From Quisquiliibacterium transsilvanicum (GTDB taxonomy: Bacteria > Pseudomonadota > Gammaproteobacteria > Burkholderiales > Burkholderiaceae_E), in NCBI RefSeq assembly GCF_014202215.1, contig NZ_JACHGB010000002.1, positions 310,001-374,000 of the forward strand: a DNA stretch of 64,000 nt. The letters are read 5' to 3'. A program made the position numbers and the translations under genes. The notes below the pieces were generated by a model, which ran no database searches, had not been told where the DNA came from, and saw only the letters and a list, made by a program, of their open reading frames with translations. This document shows positions 1-10,130 of this stretch, piece after piece. How positions within the stretch are numbered: the first letter of the stretch is position 1; each line of letters begins with the position of its first letter.

Positions 1-2112
1 ATCGTGGCCGGCGAGCGCCAGGTGCGCTCGCTGTGCCCGTTCTGCGGCGTTGGCTGCCAGACGGTGTTCCATGTGCGCGACGAGCGCATCGTGCGGGTCG
101 ACGGCGCAGACGGGCCCGCCAACCAGGGCCGGCTGTGCGTCAAGGGCCGCTTCGGCATGGACTACGCGGCCAGCCCGCAGCGGCTCACGGTGCCGCTGGT
201 CCGGCGCGAGGGCTTCCCCAAGCGCCACGATTTCGGGCGCGTCCCCGACGACTGGCGCGACGCCTTCCGCGAGGCCAGCTGGGAGGAGGCGATGTCGCTC
301 GCCGCCTCCGGCCTGGCGCGCATCCGCGAGCGCGACGGCCCGCGCGCGCTCGCCGGCTTCGGCTCGGCCAAGGGCAGCAACGAGGAGGCCTACCTCTTCC
401 AGAAGCTGGTGCGCACCGGCTTCGGCAGCAACAACGTCGACCATTGCACCCGGCTGTGCCATGCCTCGTCGGTGGCGGCATTGCTCGAGGGCCTCGGCTC
501 GGGGGCGGTGTCCAACCCGGTGTCCGATGTCCGGCACGCGGAAGTGATCTTCCTGATCGGCGCCAACCCCACCGTCAACCACCCGGTGGCCGCCACCTGG
601 ATCAAGAACGCGGTCGACCGGGGCGCGAAGCTGGTGGTCGCCGACCCGCGCCGCACCGAGCTTGCGCGGCGCGCGACGCACGTGCTGCAGTTTCGCGCCG
701 ACAGCGACGTCGCGCTGCTCAACGCGATGCTGTACACGGTGATCGAGGAGGGTCTGGTCGACGAGGCCTTCGTGCGCGATCGCACCACGCACTTCGACGA
801 CCTGAAGGCGGGCGTGGCGGCGTTCAGCCCCGAGGCGATGGCCACGGTATGCGGCATCGATGCCTGCGTCATCCGCGAGGTGACGCGGCTGTATGCGCGC
901 AGCCGCGCGTCGATGATCCTCTGGGGCATGGGAGTGTCTCAGCACGTGCATGGCACCGACAACGTGCGCTGCCTGATCGCGCTGGCGATGCTCACCGGGC
1001 AGATCGGCAGGCCCGGCACCGGGCTGCATCCGCTGCGCGGGCAGAACAACGTTCAGGGAGCCTCGGATGCAGGGCTGATCCCGATGATGCTGCCCGACTA
1101 CCACCGGGTCGGCGATGCCGCAGGCGCGTCGATCTTCGAAACGCTGTGGGGCGTCGCGCTCGACCGCGAGCCGGGGCTCACCGTGGTCGAGATCATGCAC
1201 GCAGCCATGGCCGGCAGCATCCGCGGCATGTACATCATGGGCGAGAACCCGGCGATGTCGGATCCCGACCTGAGCCACGCCCGCGAGGCGCTGGCCTCGC
1301 TCGAATGCCTGGTCGTCCAGGAAATCTTCCCGACCGAGACCGCGGTGCTGGCAGACGTGATCCTGCCGGCCTCCGCCTTCCCCGAGAAGACCGGCACCTT
1401 CACCAACACCGACCGGCGCGTGCAGCTCGCGCGCCAGGCCGTGCCGATGCCGGGCCAGGCGCGCCAGGACCTGGACATCGTCGTCGACATGGCGCGCCGG
1501 CTGGGCCTGGACTGGCGCTACGCGCACCCGCGCGAGGTCTGGGCGGAGATGCGCCTGGGAATGGAGTCGATTCGCGGCATCTCCTGGGAGCGCCTCGAGC
1601 GCGAGGGCGGTGTCACCTACCCCTGCCCGAGCGAGGACGACCCCGGGCATCCGGTCGTGTTCATCGATCGTTTCCCGACGCCGGACGGGCGGGCGCGCCT
1701 GGTGCCCACGCAGCTGGTGCCGGCCGACGAGCGGCCCGACGACGACTACCCCTTCGTGCTGATCACCGGACGCCTGCTCGAGCACTGGCATACCGGGGCG
1801 ATGACCCGGCGCGCCGCGGTGCTCGACGCGATCGAACCGGAGGCGACCGCCGCGCTGCACCCGGACGAGCTTGCGCGGCTGGGCGTTGCGTCCGGCGGGC
1901 GGATCGCGCTGCGCACGCGGCGCGGCGCGATCGAGCTTTACGCGCGCGCCGACGAAGGCATGCCGCGGGCCAGCGTGTTCGTGCCCTTCGCCTTCGCCGA
2001 AGCCGCCGCCAACCTGCTCACCAACCCGGCGCTCGACCCCGACGGGAAGATCCCGGAGTTCAAGTTCTGCGCAGTGCGGGTCGAGCCGGCGGCGCCGGCC
2101 GGCTCGCGCTAG
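1..2112 (+). CDS. Formate dehydrogenase, molybdopterin large subunit (5' end possibly cut)
   Basis: Molybdenum bis-MGD oxidoreductase that would oxidise formate to CO2. The N-terminus carries the 4Fe-4S motif CPFCGVGC followed by LCVKGRFG, the standard ligand set of FdhF/FdsA proteins. NNVDHCTRLCHASS supplies the Cys that in this family coordinates Mo (Cys instead of selenocysteine). The C-terminal molydopterin-binding domain includes FVLITGRLLEHWHTGAMTRR. A GTG at base 4 would give 702 residues, close to FdhF length, but the frame is open to base 1 and no ribosome site is visible, so an N-terminal iron-sulfur extension as in NAD-linked FdsA may lie upstream. No fdsD or fdhD follows. Mo-cofactor genes at 56–60 kb could supply its cofactor. 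Confidence 0.85.
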   Translation: MVAGERQVRSLCPFCGVGCQTVFHVRDERIVRVDGADGPANQGRLCVKGRFGMDYAASPQRLTVPLVRREGFPKRHDFGRVPDDWRDAFREASWEEAMSLAASGLARIRERDGPRALAGFGSAKGSNEEAYLFQKLVRTGFGSNNVDHCTRLCHASSVAALLEGLGSGAVSNPVSDVRHAEVIFLIGANPTVNHPVAATWIKNAVDRGAKLVVADPRRTELARRATHVLQFRADSDVALLNAMLYTVIEEGLVDEAFVRDRTTHFDDLKAGVAAFSPEAMATVCGIDACVIREVTRLYARSRASMILWGMGVSQHVHGTDNVRCLIALAMLTGQIGRPGTGLHPLRGQNNVQGASDAGLIPMMLPDYHRVGDAAGASIFETLWGVALDREPGLTVVEIMHAAMAGSIRGMYIMGENPAMSDPDLSHAREALASLECLVVQEIFPTETAVLADVILPASAFPEKTGTFTNTDRRVQLARQAVPMPGQARQDLDIVVDMARRLGLDWRYAHPREVWAEMRLGMESIRGISWERLEREGGVTYPCPSEDDPGHPVVFIDRFPTPDGRARLVPTQLVPADERPDDDYPFVLITGRLLEHWHTGAMTRRAAVLDAIEPEATAALHPDELARLGVASGGRIALRTRRGAIELYARADEGMPRASVFVPFAFAEAAANLLTNPALDPDGKIPEFKFCAVRVEPAAPAGSR

Positions 2113-2152
2113 CATCCGGATTCCTCAATATCGTCAAGACAGGCGCCCGACA

Positions 2153-2644
2153 ATGACCACCGCCTTCGATTTCCAGGCCAGCTCCCTCGACGGCAGGCCC
2201 GTCGACCTCGCGGACTTTCGCGGCAAGGTGCTGCTGATCGTCAACACCGCGAGCCAGTGCGGCTTCACGCCCCAGTACAAGGGCCTGCAGGCGCTGCACG
2301 AGCGCTTCGGCGCGCAGGGCCTCGAGGTGCTCGCCTTTCCCTGCAACCAGTTCGGCGGGCAGGAGCCTGGCGACGCGCCGGAGATCGGCGCGTTCTGCGA
2401 GCGCAACTTCGGCGTGTCGTTCCCGCTCTTCGACAAGGTCGAGGTCAACGGCGAAGGAGCGCATCCGCTCTGGCGCTGGCTCACCGCGGAGGCGCCCGGT
2501 CTGCTGGGCAGCGAGGCGGTGAAGTGGAACTTCACCAAGTTCCTGGTGCGCCGCGACGGCTCGGTGTTCAAGCGCTACGCACCGCAGGCCGCGCCGGAAT
2601 CGATCGCCGCGGACATCGAGCAGCTGCTGGCCGAAGCCGTCTGA
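2153..2644 (+). CDS. Glutathione peroxidase family protein
   Basis: A 163-residue thiol peroxidase that reduces hydrogen or lipid peroxides, probably using thioredoxin or glutathione. The catalytic Cys lies in NTASQCGFTPQYKGL (about residue 36, Cys rather than selenocysteine), the Gln in FPCNQFGGQEP and the Trp/Asn pair in VKWNFTKFLV, giving the full family tetrad. Length is normal for bacterial members. It starts 40 bases after the formate dehydrogenase stop and may be cotranscribed. It converges on the Mg2+ ATPase gene, with a hairpin between them. Confidence 0.92.
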   Translation: MTTAFDFQASSLDGRPVDLADFRGKVLLIVNTASQCGFTPQYKGLQALHERFGAQGLEVLAFPCNQFGGQEPGDAPEIGAFCERNFGVSFPLFDKVEVNGEGAHPLWRWLTAEAPGLLGSEAVKWNFTKFLVRRDGSVFKRYAPQAAPESIAADIEQLLAEAV

Positions 2645-2655
2645 GCGAATGCCCA

Positions 2656-2674
2656 GCCCGGCTTCGAGCCGGGC
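2656..2674. terminator. Hairpin between convergent genes
   Basis: Perfect 8-bp inverted repeat GCCCGGCT / AGCCGGGC with a TCG loop, lying between the stop codons of the convergent peroxidase and Mg2+ ATPase genes. No T-run follows on either strand, so it could be a weak bidirectional terminator or a 3'-end stabiliser. Confidence 0.45.
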
Positions 2675-2685
2675 CACGGCGCCGG

Positions 2686-5427
2686 CTACTGCCAGCCGAA
2701 GTGACGGATGTACATCCGCTTCATCGCCGTCGTCAGCACGCCGTACCCGAGCAGGATGCCCGCCAGCCAGACGAAGTAGGCAGGCGGCAACGATTGCAGC
2801 TTGAAGTGCCCGGCCAGCGGCCCCATCGGCAGCCATACGCCAACGATCATGATCGCCACCGACATCGCCATCAGCGGAGCCGCGGCGCGGCTTTCGACGA
2901 AGGGCAGCTTCGGCGTGCGGATCATGTGCACGATGAGGGTCTGAGTCAGCAGTCCGACGACGAACCAGCCGGACTGGAACAAGGTCTGCTCCGCGACGGT
3001 GTCGGCCTTGAACACCCACCACATCATGGCAAAGGTCGTGATGTCGAACACTGAGCTGATCGGCCCGAAGAAGAGCATGAAGCGGCCGATGTCGGCCGGG
3101 TTCCATTTCAGCGGCGCGCGCACGAGTTCCTCGTCGACGTCGTCGAACGGAATGCCGGTCTGCGAGATGTCGTAGAGCAGGTTCTGCACCAGCAGGTGCA
3201 GCGGCAGCATCGGCAGGAACGGCAGGAACGCGCTCGCCACCAGCACCGAGAGCACGTTGCCGAAGTTCGAGCTTGCGGTCATGCGGATGTACTTCAGCAT
3301 GTTGCAGAAGGTGGCTCGGCCTTCGACCACGCCGTCGTCGAGCACCATCAGGCTCTTTTCGAGCAGGATGATGTCGGCCGCCTCCTTGGCGATGTCGACC
3401 GCCGAATCGACCGAGATGCCGATGTCGGCGGCGCGCAGCGCCGGCGCGTCGTTGATCCCGTCGCCCATGAAGCCCACGACGTGCCCGCGGGCACGCAGGG
3501 CGCGCACGATGCGCTCCTTGTGCAGCGGCGTGAGCTTGGCGAAGACCTGGCAGCGCTCGGCGGCCTGCGCCAGCTCCTCTTCGCTCATGGCTTCGACCTG
3601 CGCGCCGAGCAGCACCTTCTCGGCAGACAGGCCGACCCGGCTGCACACGCTCGCGGCGACGAGCTCGTTGTCGCCGGTCAGCACCTTGACCTGGATGCCG
3701 TGCCCGGCCAGCGCCTTCAGCGCCGGTGCGGCCGACTCCTTCGGCGGATCCAGGAAGGCGATGTAGCCGACCAGCGTCAGGCCCGACTCGTCGGCAACCG
3801 AGTACCTGCTCTGAGCCGGCGGCAGCTCCTTCATCGCCACCGCCACCACGCGCAGACCGTCCTGGCTGAACTGTCGCGTGACGCGCTGGACGCGCTCGAG
3901 CAGGGCAGCATCGAGCGGCAGCACCTGCGGACCGCCGCCGTTCTCGATGCGCACATGAGTGCACACCGTCAGCATCTCCTCGATCGCCCCCTTGCAGATC
4001 AGCTCGTGGTGGTCGTCGAGTTCCGACACCACCACCGACATGCGCCGGCGGACGAAGTCGAACGGAATCTCATCGATCTTGCGGTAGTTCTGCTCCAGCT
4101 TGAGTTCGGCTTTCAGCTCGACGTGCTCCAGCACGGCGTGGTCGAGCAGGTTCTTCAGTCCGGTCTGGTAATGGCTGTTGAGAAAGGCCAGGTTGAGGAC
4201 CTCCTCCGAAGCCTGACCGAAGACGTCGACGTGGCGGGCCAGCGCGATCTTGTCCTGGGTCAGCGTGCCGGTCTTGTCGGTGCACAGCACGTCCATCGCG
4301 CCGAAGTTCTGGATCGCGTCGAGCCGCTTGACGACGACCTTCCTGCGCGACAGCCGCACGGCGCCCTTGGCTAGCGTCGTCGTCACGATCATCGGCAGCA
4401 TCTCCGGCGTGAGCCCCACCGCCACCGACAGCGCGAACAGGAAGGCCTGCAGCCAGTCGCCCTTGTCGATGCCGTTGATCAGCAGGACGATGGGCACCAT
4501 CACCGCAGCGAAGCGGATCAGCAGCCAGCTGACGCTGTTGACGCCGGCCTGGAAGGCGTTGGGCGTGGTGTCGGTGGCCGTCGCCCGCGCCGCAAGAGCG
4601 CCGAAGTAGGTGTGCTTGCCGGTTGCAAGCACCAGCGCCGTGGCCGATCCGGAGACGACGCTGGTGCCCATGAAGACGAGGTTGCGCTGCTCGAGCGGTC
4701 CTGCGTCCCTGCTGCCGCCGTCGGCGTTCTTCTCCACTGGCAGCGACTCTCCGGTCATCGCCGCCTGGGCCACGAACAGATCCCGCGCGGTGAGCAGCCG
4801 GCAATCGGCGGGAATGATGTCGCCCGCCGACAGCGCGACCAGGTCGCCCGGCACCACATCGCGCCGCGAAACCTCCAGATGCGCCGCAGCCGCCTCGACG
4901 CCAGCCGCGGCCGGACCGGTGGGGCGCCGGATCACGGTGGCCTTGTTGCCAACCAGTGACCTCAGGCTCTCGGCCGCCCGGTGCGAGCGGCCTTCCTGCA
5001 GGAAGCGGATCGCGGTGCTCAGCACCACCATCGCGCCGATGACGATCGTTGCCTTGGCGTCTTCGGTCAGGTACGACAGCACCGCGAGCGCGGTCAGCAG
5101 CAGGTTGAACGGGTTGGCATAGCAATGCCACAGGTGCAGCCACCAGGGCAGCGGCTTCTCGTGCTCGACCTCGTTCGGGCCGCTGCCGAGCAGGCGCTCA
5201 GCGGCTTCGGCGGCGCTCAGGCCATCGGCGCGCGTCTCGAGTCGTGCAATCGCTGCGGCGGGCTCCTCGAGCGCGGCGCGCAACAGGTCCGGCGCGAGCC
5301 GGTCGGGAACGGGCTGCCCGGGGCCGCGAGCGGCGAGAAGGCCCGGCAGCACGGTCCGGCCGAAGTTTCCGAGCCGCCGGCGGCGGCGCAGGAAGCTGCT
5401 GAACCAATGGGTCAGAAGGTCGAACAC
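2686..5427 (-). CDS. mgtA: Magnesium-translocating P-type ATPase
   Basis: A 913-residue P-type ATPase of the MgtA/MgtB (P-IIIB) group, an inner-membrane pump importing Mg2+. The phosphorylation motif is CTDKTGTLTQDK, the actuator loop has MTGESLPVEK, and the hinge has MGDGINDAPALRAADIGISVDSA, all intact. The family signature near the end, QNLLYDISQTGIPFDDVDEE, separates it from Ca2+ and Na+ pumps. Length matches E. coli MgtA (898). Its start lies 6 bases downstream of the threonine ammonia-lyase stop, so it is the last gene of a minus-strand run. There is no room for the long regulatory leader that precedes enteric mgtA. MgtA versus MgtB cannot be decided here. Confidence 0.93.
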   Translation of the reverse strand: MFDLLTHWFSSFLRRRRRLGNFGRTVLPGLLAARGPGQPVPDRLAPDLLRAALEEPAAAIARLETRADGLSAAEAAERLLGSGPNEVEHEKPLPWWLHLWHCYANPFNLLLTALAVLSYLTEDAKATIVIGAMVVLSTAIRFLQEGRSHRAAESLRSLVGNKATVIRRPTGPAAAGVEAAAAHLEVSRRDVVPGDLVALSAGDIIPADCRLLTARDLFVAQAAMTGESLPVEKNADGGSRDAGPLEQRNLVFMGTSVVSGSATALVLATGKHTYFGALAARATATDTTPNAFQAGVNSVSWLLIRFAAVMVPIVLLINGIDKGDWLQAFLFALSVAVGLTPEMLPMIVTTTLAKGAVRLSRRKVVVKRLDAIQNFGAMDVLCTDKTGTLTQDKIALARHVDVFGQASEEVLNLAFLNSHYQTGLKNLLDHAVLEHVELKAELKLEQNYRKIDEIPFDFVRRRMSVVVSELDDHHELICKGAIEEMLTVCTHVRIENGGGPQVLPLDAALLERVQRVTRQFSQDGLRVVAVAMKELPPAQSRYSVADESGLTLVGYIAFLDPPKESAAPALKALAGHGIQVKVLTGDNELVAASVCSRVGLSAEKVLLGAQVEAMSEEELAQAAERCQVFAKLTPLHKERIVRALRARGHVVGFMGDGINDAPALRAADIGISVDSAVDIAKEAADIILLEKSLMVLDDGVVEGRATFCNMLKYIRMTASSNFGNVLSVLVASAFLPFLPMLPLHLLVQNLLYDISQTGIPFDDVDEELVRAPLKWNPADIGRFMLFFGPISSVFDITTFAMMWWVFKADTVAEQTLFQSGWFVVGLLTQTLIVHMIRTPKLPFVESRAAAPLMAMSVAIMIVGVWLPMGPLAGHFKLQSLPPAYFVWLAGILLGYGVLTTAMKRMYIRHFGWQ

Positions 5428-5433
5428 CGAACC

Positions 5434-6687
5434 TCAACCGGAATTGCTTTCATCGACATCGGCGCAGTCGAACCCCGCATCGTGCAGGGCCTGCACCACG
5501 CGCGCCAGGTGCGCCGGACCGCGGGTGCTGACCGTCACCTCGATGCGCGTATGGTGCACCGGCAGCGCGGCGAACGCACGCTGGTGATTCACCTCGACGA
5601 TGTTGGCGCCCTGCGCGCCGAGCACGGTCGCGATCGCGGCCAGCGCGCCGGGGGCGTCGCGGGCGCCGATCCGCAGCCGCGCAAGCCGACGGGTGCGCAC
5701 CATCTGCCGCTGGATCGCATCGGCCAGGGTCAGCGGGTCGATGTTGCCGCCGCTGAGCACCAGCCCCACCCGGCGGCCCGCGAAGCGCGCGGGGTCGTCG
5801 AGCACCGCCGCAAGGCCGGCAGCTCCCGCGCCCTCGACGACGCTCTTCTCGATCTCCAGCAGCGTCACCACGGCCTGCTCCAGCCGCGCCTCCGACACCA
5901 GCCGGATCTCGTCGACGTGGCGCCGGATCAGCGCCATCGTCAGCTCGCCCGGCCGCTCGACGGCGATGCCGTCGGCGATCGTGGGTCCGCCGGACAGCGG
6001 GGCATCGGACGGCAGGGCTTCGCCGCGCGCCTCGCGCAGCGCGCGCCAGGCGGCCGGATAGAGCTCGGCCTGCACGCCGACGATGCCGATGTCCGGGCGC
6101 AGGTGCCGCGCCGCCACCGCCATCCCGGCGATCAGCCCGCCGCCGCCGACCGGCACCACCAGCAGCTCCGGCTGGGGGCCGGTCTCGAGCATTTCGAGCG
6201 CGACGGTGCCCTGGCCGGCCACCGTGAGCGGATCGTCGTAGGGGTGGATCACCGTCAGGCCGCGCTGGTCGGCGAGCCGCAGCATGGCCTGGCGCGCCTG
6301 CTCGAAGGTCTCGCCTGCGAGCAGAACCTCGGCGCCGAGCGCCTCGGTGTTCTCCACCTTCACGAAGGGCGCGAAGCGGGGCATCACGATGGTGGCTGGT
6401 ATTCCCAGCCGCTGCGCATGCCAGGCGACGCCCTGCGCGTGGTTGCCGGCCGAGACCGCGATGACGCCGCGGGCGCACTCGCCGGCGTCCAGCGCCAGCA
6501 GGCGGTTCAGCGCGCCGCGTTCCTTGAACGAGGCGGTGAACTGCAGGTTCTCGAACTTCAGGTAAAGCTCGCAGCCGGCGATCGCCGACAGCGTGCGCGA
6601 GTGCAGGAAGGGGGTGTCCGAAACCTGGCCGCGGATGCGTTCGTGCGCGGCGAGCACGTCGCCCGCCACGACCGCATCCGCGCCCAT
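5434..6687 (-). CDS. ilvA: Threonine ammonia-lyase with C-terminal ACT domain
   Basis: A 417-residue PLP enzyme deaminating threonine to 2-oxobutanoate (isoleucine synthesis or threonine breakdown). The PLP lysine is in TASFKERGALNRL, the substrate loop is SAGNHAQGVA and the glycine-rich phosphate loop is VGGGGLIAGMA. Residues from about 335 (LARLRIGARDAPGALAAIATVL) form one ACT domain, the intermediate architecture between short TdcB and long two-ACT IlvA. Only 2 bases separate it from the upstream crotonase stop. The hom and thrC genes at 52.7–55.5 kb make its substrate. Confidence 0.92.
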   Translation of the reverse strand: MGADAVVAGDVLAAHERIRGQVSDTPFLHSRTLSAIAGCELYLKFENLQFTASFKERGALNRLLALDAGECARGVIAVSAGNHAQGVAWHAQRLGIPATIVMPRFAPFVKVENTEALGAEVLLAGETFEQARQAMLRLADQRGLTVIHPYDDPLTVAGQGTVALEMLETGPQPELLVVPVGGGGLIAGMAVAARHLRPDIGIVGVQAELYPAAWRALREARGEALPSDAPLSGGPTIADGIAVERPGELTMALIRRHVDEIRLVSEARLEQAVVTLLEIEKSVVEGAGAAGLAAVLDDPARFAGRRVGLVLSGGNIDPLTLADAIQRQMVRTRRLARLRIGARDAPGALAAIATVLGAQGANIVEVNHQRAFAALPVHHTRIEVTVSTRGPAHLARVVQALHDAGFDCADVDESNSG

Positions 6688-6689
6688 GT

Positions 6690-7502
6690 TCAGCGTCCGG
6701 TGAACTTCGGCGGCCGGCGCTCGACGAAGGAGCGCACGCCCTCGGCCGCGTCCTCGCTGGCGGCCAGGATCGCCTGGCGTTCGTCGAACTCCGCGATCGC
6801 GGCGGCGGGGCCATGCTCGACGCCCAGGCGCACGCTGCGGATGGTCTCGCGCACCGCCAGCGGCGCGACCGCGGCGATCCGCTGCGCGATCGCCATCGCC
6901 TCGTCGAACTCCGAACCGACGGGCACCACCTTCTGCACGAAGCCCAGCCGGAAGGCGGTGGCAGAGTCGAACTCGTCGCCGGTGAGCAGGTAGAGCATCG
7001 CGTTGCCGACGCCGGCACGGTCGGCCATGCGCACCGTGGCGCCGCCGGTGGCGAAGATGCCACGCTTGACCTCGAGCTGGCTGAAGCGGCAGTCGTCGGC
7101 GGCCACCACGATGTCGCCCGCGAGCATCAGCTCGATTCCCGCAGTGAAGCAGATGCCCTTGACCGCCGACACCACCGGCTTGGTGCGCCGGCGCCGCTCG
7201 GGCCTCAGGTCGAAGGGGTCGACCAGCTCGGACGAGGCCAGCGGCTTGCCGGCCTTCATGATGTCGGCCCAGCGGGGCAGGTCGAGCCCGGCGGTGAAGT
7301 GTTTGCCGTTGGCGCGAACCACGCCCACCCGCAGCTCAGGGTCGTCCTCCAGCAGCGTGTAGGCCTCGGCGAGCTGCACTGACATCTCGGGAGTGAAGCC
7401 GTTGAATTTCTCGGGACGGTCGAGCGTGATGACGAGGACGTGGCCGTCGCGCTCTGCGGTGATGCGGCCGGTGTCGGCGGGAGCCTGGCTCATGGCGGTC
7501 AT
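6690..7502 (-). CDS. Enoyl-CoA hydratase/isomerase (crotonase) family protein
   Basis: A 270-residue crotonase-fold protein acting on acyl-CoA. It has the oxyanion-hole segments [16 protein letters not shown] and [18 protein letters not shown]. Two acidic residues sit at or near the usual catalytic positions (GIEL and QLEVKRGIF), so hydratase activity is plausible but the substrate is unknown. I chose the ATG at 7502, 4 bases after AGGA; a second ATG nine bases in (7493) is possible. The open frame continues further upstream but overlaps the divergent hemL start. First gene of the run with ilvA and mgtA. Confidence 0.85.
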   Translation of the reverse strand: MTAMSQAPADTGRITAERDGHVLVITLDRPEKFNGFTPEMSVQLAEAYTLLEDDPELRVGVVRANGKHFTAGLDLPRWADIMKAGKPLASSELVDPFDLRPERRRRTKPVVSAVKGICFTAGIELMLAGDIVVAADDCRFSQLEVKRGIFATGGATVRMADRAGVGNAMLYLLTGDEFDSATAFRLGFVQKVVPVGSEFDEAMAIAQRIAAVAPLAVRETIRSVRLGVEHGPAAAIAEFDERQAILAASEDAAEGVRSFVERRPPKFTGR

Positions 7503-7554
7503 GGGTTCCTGTGATCGTTTAGACTCCGCACAACTTAGCAGGATCGCCATCGCC

Positions 7555-8835
7555 ATGCTCGACAACACGCAGGAATTCGAACGCGCCCAGCGGGTGCTCG
7601 TCGGCGGGGTCAACTCCGCGGTGCGGGCCTTCCGCGCCGTGGGCGGCACGCCCCGCTTCATCGCCCGCGCCGAGGGCGCCTACATGTGGGACGTCGAGGG
7701 CCGGCGCTACATCGACTATCTCGGTTCCTGGGGGCCGATGATCGTCGGTCATTCGCACCCGAAGGTGGTGGCTGCGGTGCGCGAGGCCGCGGGGCGCGGC
7801 CTGTCCTACGGCGCGCCCAATGTCCTGGAGTCCGAGCTCGCCGAGCGCATCTGCGCGCTGTTCCCGCAGGTGGAGCGGGTGCGCTTCACCAGCTCGGGCA
7901 CCGAGTCCGCGATGTCGGCGCTGCGGCTGGCGCGCGGCTACACGGGCCGCACGAAGATCGTGAAGTTCGAGGGCTGCTACCACGGCACCGCCGACAGCCT
8001 GCTGGTCAAGGCAGGTTCCGGGGCGCTCGCCTTCGGCACCCCCAGTTCCGCAGGCGTGCCCGAGGACGTGGTGCGCCATACGCTGGTGGCGCGCTTCAAC
8101 GACCTGGCCAGCGTCGAAGCCTTCTTCGTGCAGCATCCGGACGAGATCGCCTGCGTGATCGTCGAGCCGATCGCCGGCAACATGAACCTGATCCTCCCCG
8201 AGCCTGGCTTCCACGAAGGCCTGCGCCGGCTGTGCACGCAGCATGGCGCGCTGCTGATCTTCGACGAGGTGATGACCGGCTTCAGGGTCGCGCTCGGCGG
8301 CGCCCAGCAGGTGCTGGGCGTCACGCCCGACCTCTCCGCCTTCGGCAAGGTGATCGGCGGCGGCATGCCGGTCGGCGCGGTCGCGGGTCCTGCGCGCATC
8401 ATGGACATGATGGCGCCGCTGGGCCCGGTCTACCAGGCGGGCACCCTGTCCGGGAACCCGCTGGCGATGGCCGCCGGGCTGGCCACGCTCGAGCTGATCT
8501 CCGAACCGGGCTTCTTCGACGAGGTGTCCCGGCGCTGCGCGCGGCTGGTGGCCGGGCTCAACGAGGCTGCGCGGGTTGCGGGCGTGGCCTTCTGCGCGCA
8601 GTCGGAGGGTGCGATGGCGGGCTGCTACATGCTCGCTTCGCCGCCGCGCTTCTTCGAGGAGGTGCAGAGCCAGGACGTCGAGCGCTTCAAGCGCTTCTAT
8701 CACCTGATGCTCGACGCCGGCGTCTATCTGCCGCCGTCGCCGGTCGAGGCCTTCTTCTTCTCCGGTGCCCACGGCGACGCAGAGATCGACGCGACCATCG
8801 ACGCCGCGCACCGGGCGCTGGCCGCGGTGGCCTGA
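7555..8835 (+). CDS. hemL: Glutamate-1-semialdehyde 2,1-aminomutase
   Basis: A 426-residue PLP enzyme converting glutamate-1-semialdehyde to 5-aminolevulinate in C5-pathway tetrapyrrole synthesis. The PLP lysine is in [18 protein letters not shown]. The substrate region [18 protein letters not shown] is diagnostic of HemL rather than other class III aminotransferases, and [18 protein letters not shown] holds the cofactor aspartate. Length is typical. The ATG at 7555 fits the family start [12 protein letters not shown]. Only about 50 bases separate it from the divergent crotonase gene, so both promoters must lie there. Confidence 0.96.
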   Translation: MLDNTQEFERAQRVLVGGVNSAVRAFRAVGGTPRFIARAEGAYMWDVEGRRYIDYLGSWGPMIVGHSHPKVVAAVREAAGRGLSYGAPNVLESELAERICALFPQVERVRFTSSGTESAMSALRLARGYTGRTKIVKFEGCYHGTADSLLVKAGSGALAFGTPSSAGVPEDVVRHTLVARFNDLASVEAFFVQHPDEIACVIVEPIAGNMNLILPEPGFHEGLRRLCTQHGALLIFDEVMTGFRVALGGAQQVLGVTPDLSAFGKVIGGGMPVGAVAGPARIMDMMAPLGPVYQAGTLSGNPLAMAAGLATLELISEPGFFDEVSRRCARLVAGLNEAARVAGVAFCAQSEGAMAGCYMLASPPRFFEEVQSQDVERFKRFYHLMLDAGVYLPPSPVEAFFFSGAHGDAEIDATIDAAHRALAAVA

Positions 8836-8837
8836 AC

Positions 8838-10130
8838 ATGGCGGGCGCTGATCAGCGGGCGGACCCGCCTGCGGGCAGGGGCGGCGCGGCGGGTGCTCCG
8901 GGTGCCTCGCCTGCGCAGGGCGCGCCGCAGCCGGACGGCGGCTGGCTGCCGGTGCTGCTGTTCGGCTGCGCGATCCTGGTGATCTCGACGGGCGCGCGCT
9001 CCTCGTTCGGGCTGTTCATGCCCGAGATGACGCAGGCGCGCGGCTGGTCGCGCGAGACCTTCTCGCTGGCGATCGCGCTGCAGAACCTGATGTGGGGGCT
9101 GGGCGGCTCTTTGCTGGGCGCGATGGCCGACCGCTTCGGATCGATGCGCACGCTGCTGTTCGGGGCGCTGCTCTACGTCGCGGGCTTCTTCGGCATGGCC
9201 TGGGCCGAGAGCGGTCTCACCCTGTCGCTGACCGCCGGCATGCTGATGGGCGTGGCCATCGGCGGCACCAGCTTCGGCATCATCCTGGCCACCCTGGGCA
9301 AGGTGGTGCCGCCCGAGAAGCGCAGCCTGGCCTTCGGCATCGGCGTGGCCGCAGGCTCGTTCGGCCAGTTCCTGTTCCTGCCGCTGACCGGCGTGCTGCT
9401 GTCGGCCATCGGCTGGCAGGCGGCGCTGCTGGTGCATGCTGGCCTGGTCGCGCTGATCCTGCTGCTCGCGCTGGGCGTGCGCGGCGACGTGCCGCTGGCG
9501 GGTCCGGTCGCGCCCGGCGAGCGCATGGGCGCCGCGATGCGCGGCGCGCTCGGCGACCGCAGCTTCCACCTGCTGTTCTGGGGCTACTTCGTCTGCGGGC
9601 TGCAGGTCGTGTTCCTGGCGCTGCACCTGCCCGCCTACCTGATGGACAAGGGCATGCCGGCACAGATCGGCGCCAACGCGGTGGCGCTGATCGGACTGTT
9701 CAACGTGATCGGCGCGTTCTCGGCCGGTGTGCTCGGCCAGCGGATGTCCAAGAAATGGCTGCTCGCGTCGATCTACATCGCGCGCTCGATCGTCATCTCG
9801 ATCTTCCTGCTGCTGCCGCTGAGCGCCTGGTCGGTGTACGTGTTCAGTGCGGTCACCGGCCTGCTATGGCTGTCGACGGTGCCGATCACCAACGCGCTGG
9901 TCGGCCAGATCTGGGGCGTGCGCCACCTGGGGCTGCTCGGCGGAGTGATCTTCCTTGGCCACCAGATCGGCAGCTTCCTGGGCGCCTGGCTGGGCGGGCG
10001 CATCTTCGACACCACCGGTTCCTACGACTGGGCCTGGGCGATGGTGATTGCCTTCGGCCTGTTCGCTGCAGTGATGCACGCGCCGATCGACCAGCGGCCG
10101 CTGACGGCGCGCCGGCCGGCGCCTGCCTGA
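8838..10130 (+). CDS. MFS transporter
   Basis: A 430-residue major facilitator with about 12 hydrophobic segments, preceded by a 35-residue Gly/Ala/Pro-rich cytoplasmic tail. The loop between helices 2 and 3 reads GAMADRFGSMRTLL, the usual MFS motif. The sequence GARSSFGLFMPEM early in the protein resembles carriers of the oxalate/formate or monocarboxylate group, but the substrate cannot be told. The start ATG is 2 bases after the hemL stop, and the stop overlaps the next ATG (TGATG), so it is translationally tied to both neighbours. Confidence 0.85.
   Translation: MAGADQRADPPAGRGGAAGAPGASPAQGAPQPDGGWLPVLLFGCAILVISTGARSSFGLFMPEMTQARGWSRETFSLAIALQNLMWGLGGSLLGAMADRFGSMRTLLFGALLYVAGFFGMAWAESGLTLSLTAGMLMGVAIGGTSFGIILATLGKVVPPEKRSLAFGIGVAAGSFGQFLFLPLTGVLLSAIGWQAALLVHAGLVALILLLALGVRGDVPLAGPVAPGERMGAAMRGALGDRSFHLLFWGYFVCGLQVVFLALHLPAYLMDKGMPAQIGANAVALIGLFNVIGAFSAGVLGQRMSKKWLLASIYIARSIVISIFLLLPLSAWSVYVFSAVTGLLWLSTVPITNALVGQIWGVRHLGLLGGVIFLGHQIGSFLGAWLGGRIFDTTGSYDWAWAMVIAFGLFAAVMHAPIDQRPLTARRPAPA

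Noticed and set aside
2060-3964. A 634-codon open frame antisense across the peroxidase and in another frame of the Mg2+ ATPase
   Set aside because: It spans two well-supported genes and its translation is Arg/Ala-rich without motifs.
4981-6993. A 670-codon plus-strand open frame opposite mgtA, ilvA and the crotonase
   Set aside because: Three intact enzymes with catalytic residues occupy the minus strand; this frame shows only Gln/Arg/His-rich shadow sequence.
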